64,000 bases of DNA from Lavandula angustifolia (GCA_028984105.1 CM054804.1:4240183-4304182), one strand, 5' to 3'. Positions 10,577 to 22,998 are shown, counted from the first letter of the stretch. Notes: generated from the letters alone by a model not told the origin. Numbers and translations: made by a program.

Positions 10577-12252
10577 ATGGCGAACCACACTTCTCTTCTC
10601 ATACTTTCATGTCTATTTGCCTTTTGCATTTCCAAAAATATCGCACACAAATCTCACAAAACTCTAAACAAAACGTCACCAAATTACTCCCAAACATACC
10701 CTAGGCCAAGTAGCAAGTTGATGAACAAAATCGACTCATGCTGGCGGTCCGATCCGAGTTGGGCCTCGAACCGAAAAGCATTAGCCAATTGCGCAATAGG
10801 GTTCGGCAGTGGCACGATCGGAGGGAAGAACGGCGCCATATATGTCGTAAAAGATGCGTCAGACAACTCGATAAACCCTAAATCGGGCACGCTCCGTTAC
10901 GGTGCAATCCAAGACGAACCTCTTTGGATCATATTCGAGTCCGACATGGTTATTACTCTTGAGAGTGAGTTGATCATGAATAGTTATAAGACAATCGATG
11001 GTAGAGGGGCCCGAGTTGAAATAACGAAAGGGCCGTGCATTACAATCGAGAAAGTGAGCCATGTGATAGTCCATGGGCTCAGCATCCACGATTGTAAGCC
11101 CGGGAAGCCCGGGTTGGTCCGGAGCACTCCGGACCATCTTGGTCATAGGCTCGGTACTAATGGAGATGCTATTACTATTCTCGGATCGTCGAACGTATGG
11201 ATCGATCATTGCTACCTCGCTCGTTGTATGGACGGTCTCGTGGATATTACACATGCATCGGATTTGGTGACGGTTTCCAATAACTACTTCACTCAACACG
11301 ATAAGGTATTTTGACTCATCCTCTTTTATTATATCATTTTAATTTAGCTTCAATACATCATAATAAAGATCAATTTGATCAATTCAACTAAATTAGTGCA
11401 TTATTTTCTAACTAATTAATGAAGTTAGTATGATTCAAATTTCAGGTGATGCTACTAGGACATAATGATGACTTTAAAGCCGATAAAATCATGAAAGTGA
11501 CGATTGTTTTCAATCACTTTGGCCCCGGATTAGTGCAAAGAATGCCACGGTAATTAAGATTATTATTATGAATTAATCTATCTGAATTAGTAATTAATTG
11601 GTCGTGACTTGTGAAGGGTTTTTTTTTTTCGATCATTCAATTTTTTTTAAATTTAATAGATAAATATGATAGATAATTTAGATATTAAGAAAATGTACAC
11701 CTACATGTTTAAGTAATTAACTAAGTAATGAAATATAATAGTTAAAACAATATTGGAAAATTTTAAATTAGTTTTTATGTATGTATTGCAGAGTTCGGTA
11801 TGGATATGCCCATGTAGCCAACAATAGGTACGACCAATGGCTAATGTACGCGGTTGGTGGCAGTGCGAATCCAACTATACTCAGCGAGGGCAATTATTTT
11901 ATGGCTTCCAGTGCTCCTAATGCTAAAGAGGTATTAATTGCAACAATAAGTAATAAGAGTGAAATTGTGATAGAATTTATGCATATACATGTAATTTAAT
12001 TTATTGCTTACTATTGTTATTGATATACGGTAGGTGACGAAACGCGAGACGAAAAATAACTCGAAGAGCTGGAAATGGAGATCTACGAAAGATGTTTTCC
12101 AAAACGGGGCGTATTTCGTGCCATCGGGGTATGGAAGTGTTGCTCCGGATTATTCGTCATCGCAGAACTTTGCTGCCGGAGTAGGATCGATGGTTCCGGC
12201 TTTAACATCCGACGCCGGCCCTCTCTTTTGTGCACCTTACCAGAAATGCTGA
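10577..12252 (+). CDS. pectate lyase, PL1 family (array copy 2)
   Basis: Exons 10577-11305, 11446-11549, 11792-11930 and 12034-12252 give 396 residues in frame. It is a secreted, calcium-dependent homogalacturonan lyase. The signal peptide is about residues 1-20. The core has DGDAI, WIDH at 208-211, RMPRVR at 275-280 and GYAHVANNRYDQW; the C terminus is CAPYQKC. It is close to copy 4 in sequence and exon structure, and more distant from copy 1. A third intron falls between AKE and VTKR, absent from copy 1. Intron 1 and intron 2 positions are identical in all three intact copies. Confidence 0.93.
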
Positions 12253-12847
12253 GCTTCTTAAATCTTAATCCCAATTTCACTACGCTGACACTTCTTTTGT
12301 AGTAATTTTTCATTTGGTTTGTGGTCTCGAGAATCTATTGTTGGTTGGCGGTTGCCATGTTGTGCCTTGATCCTCCTATTTTGTTTCACCGAATTTGTTT
12401 GATTTTGTAAGTTTTATGATGGAATGAAACCCTATTTATACTAATTGGTAATTACATTTAAGATGGGTGCTTGAACTAATAAATATTACACTAGTTACAC
12501 AAAATTATCATTTTTTTATTAATCTATTGAAAAAATGTAATGAATATTATTTAAAATAATTTTGGTCACTCCTACTTCGATTTAAAAAAAGAAAAAAGAA
12601 AAAGAAAAGCAATGTGGTAGTTTCAGCCGGTGGATGGTGTGATAAGTACAAAAGATGATAGTAAATTACAATTATTTGGAAATCAGTTGTCTTACACGTG
12701 ATAAACACATGCACATTAAGACGAATTACTGCAGTCTACAGTCCTACCAAACATAAATTCCCACAAATCCAACCAAACATAAACTCATCTCTTCTTACAT
12801 ATACAAAACGTTTATTTCTAAGCTTTTGCACTTCTGAAATCTCAACC

Positions 12848-13407
12848 ATGGCAAACCACACTTCTCTTTTCATACTAATTTCATGTTTATTTGACAATTG
12901 CATTCCAAAAAGTATTGCACAACCATATCGAAAAACTCAAAACAAAACGTTACTCACTTAGATGATCCCAACATATCCTAAGCCTAGTAACAAGTTGATG
13001 AACAAAATCGACTCATGCTGGCGGTCCGACCGGAAAGCATTAGCCGATTCTGCATTGTCAAAGACTCGTTGGACAACTCAACTAAACCTAAACCGGGCAC
13101 GCTCCGTTATGGTGAAGTCCAGACCGAACCGCTTTGGATCATATTCGAATCACACATGATTATTACCCTTGAGAATGAGTTGATGGTGGGTCGTTATAAG
13201 ACAATTGATGGTAGAGGGGCCCCACTCAAAATATCAAATGGGCCTCCAAGGTCTACGCCACGTGATAGTCCAGGGGCTAGGAAGCCCGGCTTTGTACGGA
13301 CCTCCAAGGACCTTAATGGTCATAGGTTTGGCACTATTACAATATGGGCTGAAGATTCTGGGCTTATAAGTAATTTACTCGGTTTTATTCATTTATTTGG
13401 GCTATGA
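12848..13407 (+). pseudogene. pectate lyase pseudogene (array copy 3)
   Basis: It starts like copies 2 and 4 (MANHTSLF) but has an in-frame TAG at 12959-12961, a deletion after CWRSD that removes the PSWA..N segment, a larger deletion with a frame change after RKALAD, and loss of all sequence after the GHRFGT region. Exons 2-4 and the catalytic RxPxxR are missing. From about 13360 the DNA reads like the upstream flank of copy 2, so the 3' part of the gene has been replaced by the upstream flank of copy 4. Confidence 0.85.
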
Positions 13408-13503
13408 AACTATATGTTTAATCGTCAATTGGGGTAATAAATATAATAAACACGAAATACAATGTACATGAGGTCTAAATGATATTCAATTCAATTCCTA
13501 TAT

Positions 13504-13511
13504 TATAAATA
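13504..13511 (+). promoter_or_regulatory. TATA box of pectate lyase 4
   Basis: TATAAATA, about 200 bases before the ATG, followed by the TGCTCACACGTTAA and CCCACAATCCTACC blocks shared with copy 2. Confidence 0.5.
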
Positions 13512-13709
13512 CATGATTAGCTGATGCTCACACGTTAATAAGTTGAAATTCCCACAATCCTACCCAACATAAATTCCCACTATATATCCTAACAACCATA
13601 TCAAGGAAATAAAAAAAAATATATCAACGACATGGAGCCACGAACATCTCCTCTCTTCCAACATAAGTACAGCATTTGAATTTTTGTAATTTCTTCTCAA
13701 ATCGCAGCC

Positions 13710-15376
13710 ATGACAAACCGCACTTCTCTTTTCATAATTTTATGTTTATTTGCCTATTGCATTTCCAAAAATATTGCACACCCATCACACAAAAAGCTAC
13801 CAAATTACGTCCCATTAATATACCCTATTCCAACCAACAAGATGTTGAACAAAATCGACTCGTGCTGGCGGTCCGACCCGAGTTGGGCCCTGAACCGGAA
13901 AGCCCTAGCCGATTGTGCAGTAGGGTTCGGCAGTGGTGCGATGGGTGGAAAGAATGGTGATATATACGTCGTGACAGATCCTTCGGACGATGCGATAAAC
14001 CCTCAACCGGGCACGCTTCGTTATGGTGTTATCCAAACCGAACCGCTTTGGATTATATTCAAATCCGACATGACTATTACCCTTGAGAATCAATTGATGG
14101 TGAGTAGTTACAAGACAATTGATGGTAGAGGGGTCCGAGTCGAAATATCAAACGGGCCATGTATTACTATCGAGGATGTGAGCCATGTGATAGTCCACGG
14201 GCTCCGAATCCATAATTGTAAGCCCGGGAGGCCCGGTTTTATCCGGTTCGCCCCGAACCATGTTGATTATAAGCATGGTAGTGATGGAGATGCTATTACT
14301 GTTCTTGCATCGTCGAATGTATGGATTGATCATTGCTACTTAGCTCGTTGTACGGATGGCCTCGTGGATGTTACACATGCATCTAATTTGGTAACGATTT
14401 CCAATAACTACTTCACACAACACAATAAGGTATTTTAATTTGAATTAATCCTCTTTTATTATTTCATTATCATGTTCAATGAGAAAAAGAGGGAATACAA
14501 AATTTCAAAAATACATTATTTTCTAACTAATTAATTTGTTATGTTTCAAACTTCAGGTTATGCTGCTAGGACATAGGGATGACTTTACAGCTGATAAAAT
14601 CATGAAAGTTACGGTTGCTTTTAATCACTTTGGACCTGGATTAGTGCAAAGAATGCCAAGGTAATCAAGATTATTATGAATATCCGCTTTAAATTATTAA
14701 TTATTTAACCCTGCACGTTATGTATTAATTCGACCATATGGCTTAAGACATTTTATGATTTAAATATTAAATAATTTAAAAATATAGAAATTTCTAAAAT
14801 TATTTTGTATGTATTTATTGCAGAATTAGGTTCGGGTATGCCCACGTAGTCAACAATAGGTACGACCATTGGGAAATGTATGCTATTGGTGGCAGTGCGA
14901 ATCCAACTATACTCAGCGAGGGCAATCACTTTCGTTCTTCCAATGATCCTCGTGCTAAACGGGTATTAATACATCAAATTAAGTAATTATGAAAACAAAT
15001 CATAATTAAGATTGAAGATGTTATTCAATATATGCATACATATTTAATCAATTGTTTTTTTATCATGATTAAATGTATATATCCATTCTAAATTGGGGGT
15101 GGGGTCATATGATTGAACTCTGATTTCTCACTCTTATATATATAGGTGACGAAACGGCAGACGAAGTATAATTGGAGGGGGTGGCATTGGAAATCTAAGA
15201 GAGACGTATTCGTAAACAAGGCTTATTTTGTGCCATCGGGTGACGGAAGTGTTGCTCCACATTATTTGTCGTCGCAGAAGTTTGCTCCGGAAGAAGGATA
15301 CATGACTCCTGCTTTAACATCCGACGCTGGCCCTCTCATTTGTTTACCTTACCAGAAATGCTCTGATTCTTATTAA
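13710..15376 (+). CDS. pectate lyase, PL1 family (array copy 4)
   Basis: Exons 13710-14429, 14557-14660, 14824-14962 and 15146-15376 give 397 residues. The signal peptide is about residues 1-20. The core shows DGDAI, WIDH at 205-208, RMPRIR at 272-277 and GYAHVVNNRYDHW with GGSANPTILSEGN; the C terminus extends past the last cysteine (CSDSY). Exon lengths 2 and 3 (104 and 139) are identical to those of copy 2. The usual substrate is de-esterified pectin. No inactivating lesion is visible. Confidence 0.92.
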
Positions 15377-15610
15377 TGCCAATTTGTTTGTTCATAATAT
15401 ATATCATACCCTTATTTTGTAGTGTAACCTCTTTCATTTGAATTGTTGGTATCATGCTCCTTTGATTTAATAAATGTGAGCTATTGTATTGGCTCGTCTT
15501 TCATCAATTTTAAACGATCAATTGGATACATAGTAATTACGTGAAATTATAGAGTATTGTAGTATATATATGTGTACTTTATCAAAATTGAATTTCCCAA
15601 TTAAAAGAGT

Positions 15611-15747
15611 TACTCCCCCACTTCCTCCTTGAAAATTGTACTCATTTTTTAATACAATTAAAATTTATAAAATATATATTTAAATAAAAAAAATTAATAT
15701 TCGTGCCGAAACCAAATGGGACAGTAATAGCGGGACGGATGGAGTAT
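15611..15747. mobile_element. truncated Stowaway MITE, same family as 8576-9038
   Basis: About 135 bases match the right part of the 8576-9038 element, ending GGGACAGTAATAGCGGGACGG-ATGGAGTA. The left half is missing. Confidence 0.75.
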
Positions 15748-16569
15748 AACAGAAAAGGCCCAATAAGATTGGACTTGTTTTCATGAATTTTAAAATTGAA
15801 AATTTAATTTTGATCTAAAGTAATGACATTCTCATATTTGTATTCGCCCAATACTGAATAATACCATGTAATTCAGTCATATCATGATTTGCACTGATTC
15901 ATAAATGCCATTAATTGATTGGTTGGTTGTGTTGACGGTGATTGGGTGGTGAAGATCTTCATTATTTCCCAGGAATAATTCCTAATGAGTGATACCAAGG
16001 CCATCAAGTCGTCTCTATTCAAATAATTCAGTTAGCAAGTCTACTTTCAGCCTTTTTATTTAATGTCGTCTTCCTTTTCCAAAATTTAATCTGGGGTTAG
16101 GTGCAGGAATCATTCAATTCCGAGTCAAGTTGTTAGACGAAGAATGCTAATAAACGGCAATCAACGATTACATAAGATTATATCTTATTCTTCTCTCATT
16201 ATACAAAAATCTACTTGAAATCAATTACAGGATATGATAAAATTTATAGTGGATTTATAGAAATTACGATTCAGTAGTTAAATATCATATCATATTAAAG
16301 GAAGGGGGGCAATTTTCTCCATTTTATTTCTACACTCTAATTAATGATTTGAGCTGATTTAATTTATTAGTTGTGGTCCTAATCGCACCTAATCCTCTCC
16401 GCTTTTCTACATCGCAGAAGTAAGCCACGTGGGCGTTGGGTTTTGGTGACAAAATCTCAGTTAACTTCCTTCTGCCCCGAAACACGATTTGTTGTTTGTT
16501 TACTTTAATTTGACTTTTCTGCTGCTTTATTGACTTTGTCGCTTTTCCATATAATTGCAAATTAATTTA
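15748..16569. other. intergenic region, nothing recognised
   Basis: AT-rich. A minus-strand frame near 16330-16560 has no family resemblance and looks like chance. Confidence 0.5.
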
Positions 16570-16571
16570 TA

Positions 16572-16770
16572 CTCCCTCCGTCCCAATATTAATGTCCACT
16601 TAGCTTTTTGCACGATTTTTAAGAAGAGTTGTTAGTTGTGAGTAGAGATGTATAAATGTGTGGATCCTACAAAAAAATTGTGTAATAATTTGCTAAAAAA
16701 GGAATACTGAACATTATATTTGAGACAGCCCAAAATGAAATACTGGACATTATAATTGGGACGGAGGGAG
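16572..16770. mobile_element. Stowaway MITE, 199 bp, complete
   Basis: Terminal repeats CTCCCTCCGTCCCAATATTA and the complement of TAATTGGGACGGAGGGAG are nearly perfect, and the element is bounded by TA at 16570-16571 and 16771-16772, the expected target duplication. Confidence 0.9.
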
Positions 16771-16887
16771 TATAACGTAATAATAGTGAACACTAGTTAG
16801 AGTGGTATTAAAATTTTAAAAATAAGTCTCTTATAGCAAATCGTATATTTTCTTGTAATGCTACAGATCAATTTTGTTCAAATTAAG

Positions 16888-17095
16888 TTCCCTCGGTTCC
16901 ATCCCATTAGTAACGTCATATATTTTTTAATGAGGTGTTCTTTAAAAATGTCATATTTCTAAAAAAATGTAACGAATATGTGGACATAAATTAATTACCC
17001 AAAAATTAAATAATATACACCACAAAATATAATTTTCTTAATCTCTGTGTTAAAAAGAAACAAGATGTTAACAATGAGACGAATGCAATATTTTT
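16888..17095. mobile_element. degenerate Stowaway-like MITE
   Basis: CCCTCGGTTCCATCCCATTAG at the left and an imperfect complement AATGAGACGAATGCAATA at the right. It resembles the relic at 26514-26656 (ACTAGTAACGTC type interior). Confidence 0.5.
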
Positions 17096-17465
17096 CTATG
17101 TGGGAGTGCTCTAGATTATGTGGTCATGATCGAGAATTAAAAAAAAATTCTCCTTTGTGTACCTCATAACCTTGTATTATTGCTACTACTATTTTTCATC
17201 AAAATTCAAATTTCATACGGCCAAAATATAATTTCGAGTCTATCACATACATGACGTGTTCGTGAGTTTTTCTTTCAATTAGAAATAGAGATGGTAAATG
17301 TGTGCAACTTTTCAATTGTTTACACCGACAAGAAATGAAATGTGGAAATATTGACAATGGAAGGTTGAAAATAGTTCACACGACAACACTTGCATCCTCA
17401 AATTTCTTTTCAAGAATATAGAACATAATTTATCGTTTATTTATTCTTTATAAAATGTCTCAATG

Positions 17466-17981
17466 CATTGGCAGAACTAGAGGGGGTCAGGAGGGTCGAC
17501 CGACCCCCCGGCCGACGGAACTTCAACTAAACAGGGTATATGATTCGTATTGCTTATAGATAATTTTAGTGAAAAATATAATTAACTATTTTCTTGTAGT
17601 GCAGTTGGTTAATGACTTTATTTCTTTTAAGAGATGTCTTATGTTCGAAACCAAATGCAGTCATTTGATTTCTAATTTTAGACTTTTAAATTATTTATTT
17701 TCTAGTTTTCTGTAGTTTTATTACAAATATAATTAATTCAATATATATGCATAACTCTCTCACATGTTATAAATATTTTTCTCTCTCTTTTTTCTACTAG
17801 TTTTATAAGTATATTTCTCAGCGTAACAAATAAAAAAATAATATATATTATATCTTTCATATCGTGTTTGTGTTCAAACCATTTAAAACTATATTTAGAA
17901 ACTCTCGATTTTTTCTCTGCCTTCGGCCACCATTATTCCTTTATTTCGACCCCCAACTTCATAACTCTAGTTCCGCCACTG
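17466..17981. mobile_element. non-autonomous hAT element, 516 bp, with perfect 8-bp target duplication
   Basis: The left end is CATTGGCAGAACTAGAG and the right end is the complement of CAGTGGCGGAACTAGAG. TCTCAATG flanks both ends (17458-17465 and 17982-17989). CA-starting termini and an 8-bp duplication are diagnostic of hAT transposition. The interior has no transposase; it includes a short tRNA-like stretch at 17597-17650 (GCAGTTGGTTAATG, then TGTTCGAAACC). Confidence 0.9.
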
Positions 17982-18685
17982 TCTCAATGTGACAAATGGG
18001 AGATGGAGGATCCCTTAAATTAATACGCATATAATGAGACTATATATCACGTCCATGATAAGACAATATTTTTATCGGAACGGCTTGTATGTACCATTTG
18101 TGTATACCAATGTGATTTCTTATTAAATCAAGTGAGTCATATTTAACACATGTCAACACCCTTGTGGTGTGGTACACACAAGGATATACGAAAGTGGTAC
18201 ACACTAGCTTTTATGCATTTTTATGTATATAAAAAGTATAATAGATACATTTTCAACTCATATTAGAAATCATATAATATTAAATAAATTTAGACTAAGT
18301 TGTGATGGCTGAAGTCTAAGCTGATGACGCGGTGGAGTGGCAACCTCGCCTACTTGGATATCTACTAACCATCACAGTCAACTCTCAACGCTATTTGCCA
18401 ATTGGGAACCCGCATTCTACTCAACACAAATAAATGCATATTTTTAAAATTATTAATTAACTCATCTATATGCGCGAGTGAGTAGAAATGGTGAATATAT
18501 AGTATACAAAATGTGTAAACATAAGAAGCTAGATTTATTCGACACGTATTCTCGTAGCAGTTGCAAGAACATATTCAAATCTAGTGGGAAACCGTAACTG
18601 GGCCTAAGGTATTTTCTATCAAGTATAGCATTTATGATTTATCGTGTAGCATAAACTTATGAATTGTTTCAATTGAAAATTATGC

Positions 18686-18849
18686 AAGAATTAAACATCG
18701 ATAAAGTAATAATCTCACTAAGATAATAATTTGTTCTGGTCATGAAATGAGTCAATGCACTAAAATAATATTCGATAAAGTAATAATCTCGTTAAATAAA
18801 TATTTTTTTCGGTTAAAAAATTATTACTTTATCGATGTTTAAGTGTATA
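18686..18849. mobile_element. Emigrant-like (pogo-type Tc1/mariner) MITE, copy A
   Basis: Ends carry TTAAACATCGATAAAGTAATAA and its complement. It shares ATTCGATAAAGTAATAATCTCGTTAAAT with the copies at 32632 and 35944. The outermost CAGT is degenerate. Confidence 0.7.
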
Positions 18850-19144
18850 TGTTTATTCAGATTGACAGGTGGCCAGCTATCCAGCTCACCAAAGTAGATT
18901 AGGAGTCGAAATCGTTGACTTTCTCCGTGGTTATTTCTTACCTTTTCATTCCTTGATCACGTGGAAGGCGCCGCATAGCTCGGGACGGTGGATTTCTATT
19001 AACCTAAGCCATAGCAATTAACACACACCACCTCTTCCTCTCTCTTTCTCTCTCTCTGGTTCGAGCGACTCAAACTCAGTCTTGACTAAAAATCCATCTC
19101 TGACGCACACTCTTACGCAATATTAATAAAACTTATACCCATCT

Positions 19145-19405
19145 TTTTTTTTTTGTTGACGAAGAACCAGCAGCCGCTATCTTTGGTGCTCACAGGGTAA
19201 AGCATCGCTCCTGTGCAATAGCCTGCAAACCACACAGAAGAGTTAAACCACCCTTAATATGACAGGGTGACAGACTCACACATGAGTTAAACCACCCTTA
19301 ATGTGACAGGGTGATAGACTCACACATAGCATGTCCAGTGAAAATTGAACCCATGACCTATCGGTCCCGGGCCACCCACCTTCACCGCTATACCATCCCA
19401 AGGGG
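19145..19405 (-). mobile_element. tRNA-derived SINE, minus orientation, with 14-bp target duplication
   Basis: Flanked by ACTTATACCCATCT at 19131-19144 and 19406-19419. The poly(T) at the left is the minus-strand poly(A) tail. Reading the minus strand, the head has GGGATGGTATAGCGGTGAAGG (A-box-like) and TGGGTTCAATTTT (B-box-like), the internal RNA polymerase III promoter of a tRNA-type SINE. A 44-bp piece is duplicated in tandem inside it (19240-19283 and 19284-19327). It is the same family as 58461-58624. Confidence 0.85.
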
Positions 19406-19602
19406 ACTTATACCCATCTCTTTGATTTTCCATCTAAAACATGTTTTTTCCAATTCCAATATTATTATATGATAACTTTTAATATAAAGTAAAATAATAA
19501 TGCAATTTCGTATTCCCATTTGTTCACTTCGCACACGATAAACCAAGTATATATCCTCAACTTTTCTACACGTAAAAAAAAACTTCCACCTTACAAAATC
19601 CT

Positions 19603-19609
19603 TTATATA
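19603..19609 (+). promoter_or_regulatory. TATA box of the WRKY gene
   Basis: TATATAG within CTTTATATAGAC, about 180 bases upstream of the start codon. The leader then includes a GA tract and a TTGACTTTG (W-box core TTGAC) at about 19757, a possible site of auto- or cross-regulation by WRKY proteins (inference). Confidence 0.5.
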
Positions 19610-19704
19610 GACTTCAACTAAGCATTTCTGAAAGAGTTGTCAGTTTCTTGAAATTTCTCTCTCCCTTCCTATTGTTTAACACAAAGCATAATCTTAAAGA
19701 GAGC

Positions 19705-19705
<1 letters not shown>

Positions 19706-19734
<29 letters not shown>
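19706..19734. repeat. GA microsatellite in the WRKY leader
   Basis: About 14 GA units within the predicted 5' untranslated region; similar GA tracts occur at the F-box-like gene's TATA region and behind the RING-H2 gene. Confidence 0.9.
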
Positions 19735-19736
<2 letters not shown>

Positions 19737-19789
19737 CCAGTGTTTTTTTCACTAGAGTTGACTTTGATTTGCCTCTCGACCATTTCTTG

Positions 19790-21694
19790 ATGGACAAAGG
19801 ATGGGGTATAACCCTAGAGAATTCTGATCGGGCTAGATTATTCGGCAACAAATCCATTTTCGGGTATAATCTGAGTCCGAGGTTGAGTAATTGGAGCGGC
19901 AGAGAGGAGCACCACATGGAAGCGCTGCCACCTGCCGGTGGACACACGGTGGCTTTAGGTGAAGTGGATTTCTTCTTGGAGAAGAACAGGCCAATAGATG
20001 AAGTCAATGCTTTCGTCAAGAAGGAAATCCATGAGATGAGAAAATCGAATGTAAACGTGAGTCATCTAAATAAATCATATTTCTTCTTCTTTAATTTTCT
20101 TTTGAGATCTAGTGAATATTTTTGTCTAATTTTACGTTCAAAATTTCTGAATTTTTGGTACAGACTGATCTGCAAGTCATGACTGCTAGTGATCAATCGA
20201 CGGTGGACGACGGAGTGTCGTCTGGCGCCAAAATTGAAGTAATTAATCAGGTTGAACTGGAAAGAATGAAAGCTGAAAATCAAAGGTTGAAAGGGATGCT
20301 TACACACATAAGCAACAATTACACCGCGCTGCAGATGCAGCTCCACACCTTGATGCAGCAGCAGACAAATTCAACACCAACTACTACTACTACACAACTC
20401 CACGAGGTATATATATATTTTCCTATGTTAAATAAAATTTGGCCATGATGAAAAGAATGCTGAAACCATTAATTTTGTTACCAGTTTATAGAGAGAAATT
20501 CGGCAGAAAATAAAGACGAAAATGGAGTTGTAATGGTCCCAAGACAGTTCTTGGACTTGTCCCCGAGTGGAACTAATACTGAGCAATCCGGCTCCACTTC
20601 CGACAGAAGATCGCCGTCCGGTAATAAGAGGATCGACCGCGATGAGAATCAAGAATCGGAAGGTTCGGATCCTAACAAGGCTGCCAGATTCAGTCCGCCC
20701 AAGCCGGCCGCTGAGCAGCCGGCCGACGCCACCATGCGGAAAGTCCGCGTCTCCGTCCGAGCACGATCAGAAGCTCCCATGGTACTAAACTACTATTAAA
20801 TGCTTAATCAATTAATATTTGTTTAAATATAGAAGTTAATTTTAATGTTTGTTAATAATTTGTTTTATCATCAATAATTTAGATTTCGGATGGATGCCAA
20901 TGGAGAAAATACGGCCAAAAGATGGCGAAGGGTAATCCGTGCCCACGTGCTTATTATCGTTGCACGATGGCCGTAGGCTGTCCCGTTCGCAAACAAGTAT
21001 GTTTAATATTAACACAATTATTATTAGGTTAATTCTTTACATACACGATTAATTAAATTTGGATTAATGCTGATAATATTGTACATTATGAAAAAAATTA
21101 TAGGTCCAAAGATGTGCAGAGGATCGAACAATCTTGACCACGACGTACGAAGGAAACCACAGCCACCCACTGCCGCCGGCGGCAATGGCGATGGTTTCCA
21201 CCACTTCGGCGGCGGCGGACATGCTGCTTTCCGGCTCAATGGCAAGCGCCGACGGCCTAATGAATCCGAATTTCCTAGCTAGAACGATGCTTCCATGTTC
21301 ATCAAACATGGCCACCATCTCAGCTTCCGCTCCTTTCCCGACCATCACACTTGACCTAACTCAGTCTCCGAACCCGCTACTCCTCCCACGACCCGGCCCT
21401 CAATTTCAGAACCCCTTCGGGCCGTTTATGGGCCCGCAAATGCCTCAAGGTTTTGGTCAAGCCGTACACAATCAGTCAAAATTCTCGGGCCTCCAAATGT
21501 CAAACGAGCCGTCGCAGCTCCAGCAGGCGTCGTACGCCGACACACTCAGCGCCGCCACAGCGGCGATCACGTCTGATCCTAAATTCACGGCTGCTCTCGC
21601 GGCGGCCATCTCCTCCATCATCGGCGGCGCTCAGCCCAACAACAATGGCGCCAACGTAAATATTGACGACAATAGTGATTTACAAGGGAATTAA
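19790..21694 (+). CDS. WRKY transcription factor, group IIb (WRKY6/31/42-like)
   Basis: Exons 19790-20056, 20164-20406, 20485-20781, 20883-20996 and 21104-21694 give 503 residues. It binds W-boxes (TTGACC/T) in the nucleus. Seen: start MDKGWG; a heptad coiled coil near 118-155 (leucine-zipper-like, typical of IIa/IIb); a basic stretch RKVRVSVRARSEAP at the end of exon 3; WRKYGQK at 276-282; and the zinc finger C296-X5-C302-X23-H326-X1-H328. The intron between KQ and VQR is the characteristic VQR-type intron of groups IIa/IIb. The C-terminal part is rich in S, P, A and Q. An ATG seven codons upstream (19769) is possible, but the 19790 start matches the family. Such factors act in defence, senescence and phosphate responses; the exact role here is unknown. 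Confidence 0.95.
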
Positions 21695-22860
21695 GTTTTC
21701 AGATCATTATATTCTTTCTCGTTGTTAATTTCATCATCAAGTTAATTAGGAACTATTATATTACAAATTGTACTACGTTGAAGGTTTTGTTAGAATATTA
21801 GACAAAATCAGTTGATTACTTTTGAATTACCTTTACGTTAATTCATATTTTCATAGTGGAAAGTAACAAAAGAGAAAATTGGAAATTGAAAGTAAATAAT
21901 GGAGGACCAAATGAGAAAGAATGTAAGGTTTGAAAGGAGCAGGTTGATTAGAGGTCAACAACTTCGGCCACTAAGTGTTTGACTCGTCAACGTTGATGGA
22001 GAATTGGATTAAATTTCAAATTTCGGAAAGAGACGTTAATTCCAAAAATAATAAATTCGGGTTTCTTATTAACTTCTCCTTGACCAGACTCTAACCATTT
22101 TTCTGTCGACTAAGTAACTTAAAATTGTAGCGGTGGGATAAGATAAAAATTTAATTTTGAGAGTGAGATGCGTTGTTGACTTCCATGCCATAAATGTTGT
22201 CATGAAAATGAAATTACCACCAATAATTTGTAGAAAATGCTTCTTCTAATTTTGGACTTCTTTGATGTTCGAGAAAAAGTAGTGGTCATTCCGTTTAAAA
22301 ATATAATACATATATAAGTTATTACTTCTTTTAAATCATATTCTAATTAAGATTTTAAAATCTACTATATATAAAGATTATTTAGAGTAGGAGGGCCACT
22401 AGTCCTCTCCCAATCACTAGTCTTCTCCTAACATCAAAATTCGTAATTTGGATTATAAGAGATTACATATTCTATGAAAGATAATTCAACGTGTGACATT
22501 GTTGGCCGCAACGCGGCCGTAAAAGAACTACTACCGGAGTTGACTTGGACTAGTTATTGATTTCCACATGCTTACATGTTAATCAGTAATACTTTATTTG
22601 AAATATTAATAATGCAATTTAGTAATTAAATCTAAGAAGTTGTGCTGGGCTTCGGAATTCCTGGACCATAAAATTTGTTATATTGGCCGGACGGGCCGTT
22701 AACCACTTACCTTGTTATCCTTTTATAGATCTCAAATTGTTAAAAAGAAAAAAAAAAATCATCTCTAGCCCACTGGATTTGAGATTTACCACTTTATTAT
22801 CCCATTATTTCATTTTATTTTCCTCTCTCATAAAAGTTACTTTTAGGGAGAACTTTTTAT
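21695..22860. other. 3' flank of the WRKY gene and intergenic DNA
   Basis: It contains several TTGAC cores around 21950-22000 and otherwise AT-rich DNA with no gene. Confidence 0.4.
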
Positions 22861-22998
22861 CTAGCCGACAGAAAAAACTAAATAAGTTATCTAGCCGGGC
22901 AGATAAACGTGTAAGTTTTATAGCCGATATTTTAATTTTTATTTTCTTTTAATTAGTGTGGACCCATATTATTTACTTTTGACGAATTATATATTCAC
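22861..22998 (+). repeat. left terminal inverted repeat of the MULE
   Basis: Pairs with 26210-26343 on the opposite strand with roughly 80% identity by eye, including GACCCAT..T.TTTACTTTTGA. Confidence 0.75.

Noticed and set aside
17597..17665. Possible tRNA gene or SINE (GCAGTTGGTTAATG, TGTTCGAAACC)
   Set aside because: Box-like words present but no cloverleaf could be drawn; kept only as part of the hAT element.
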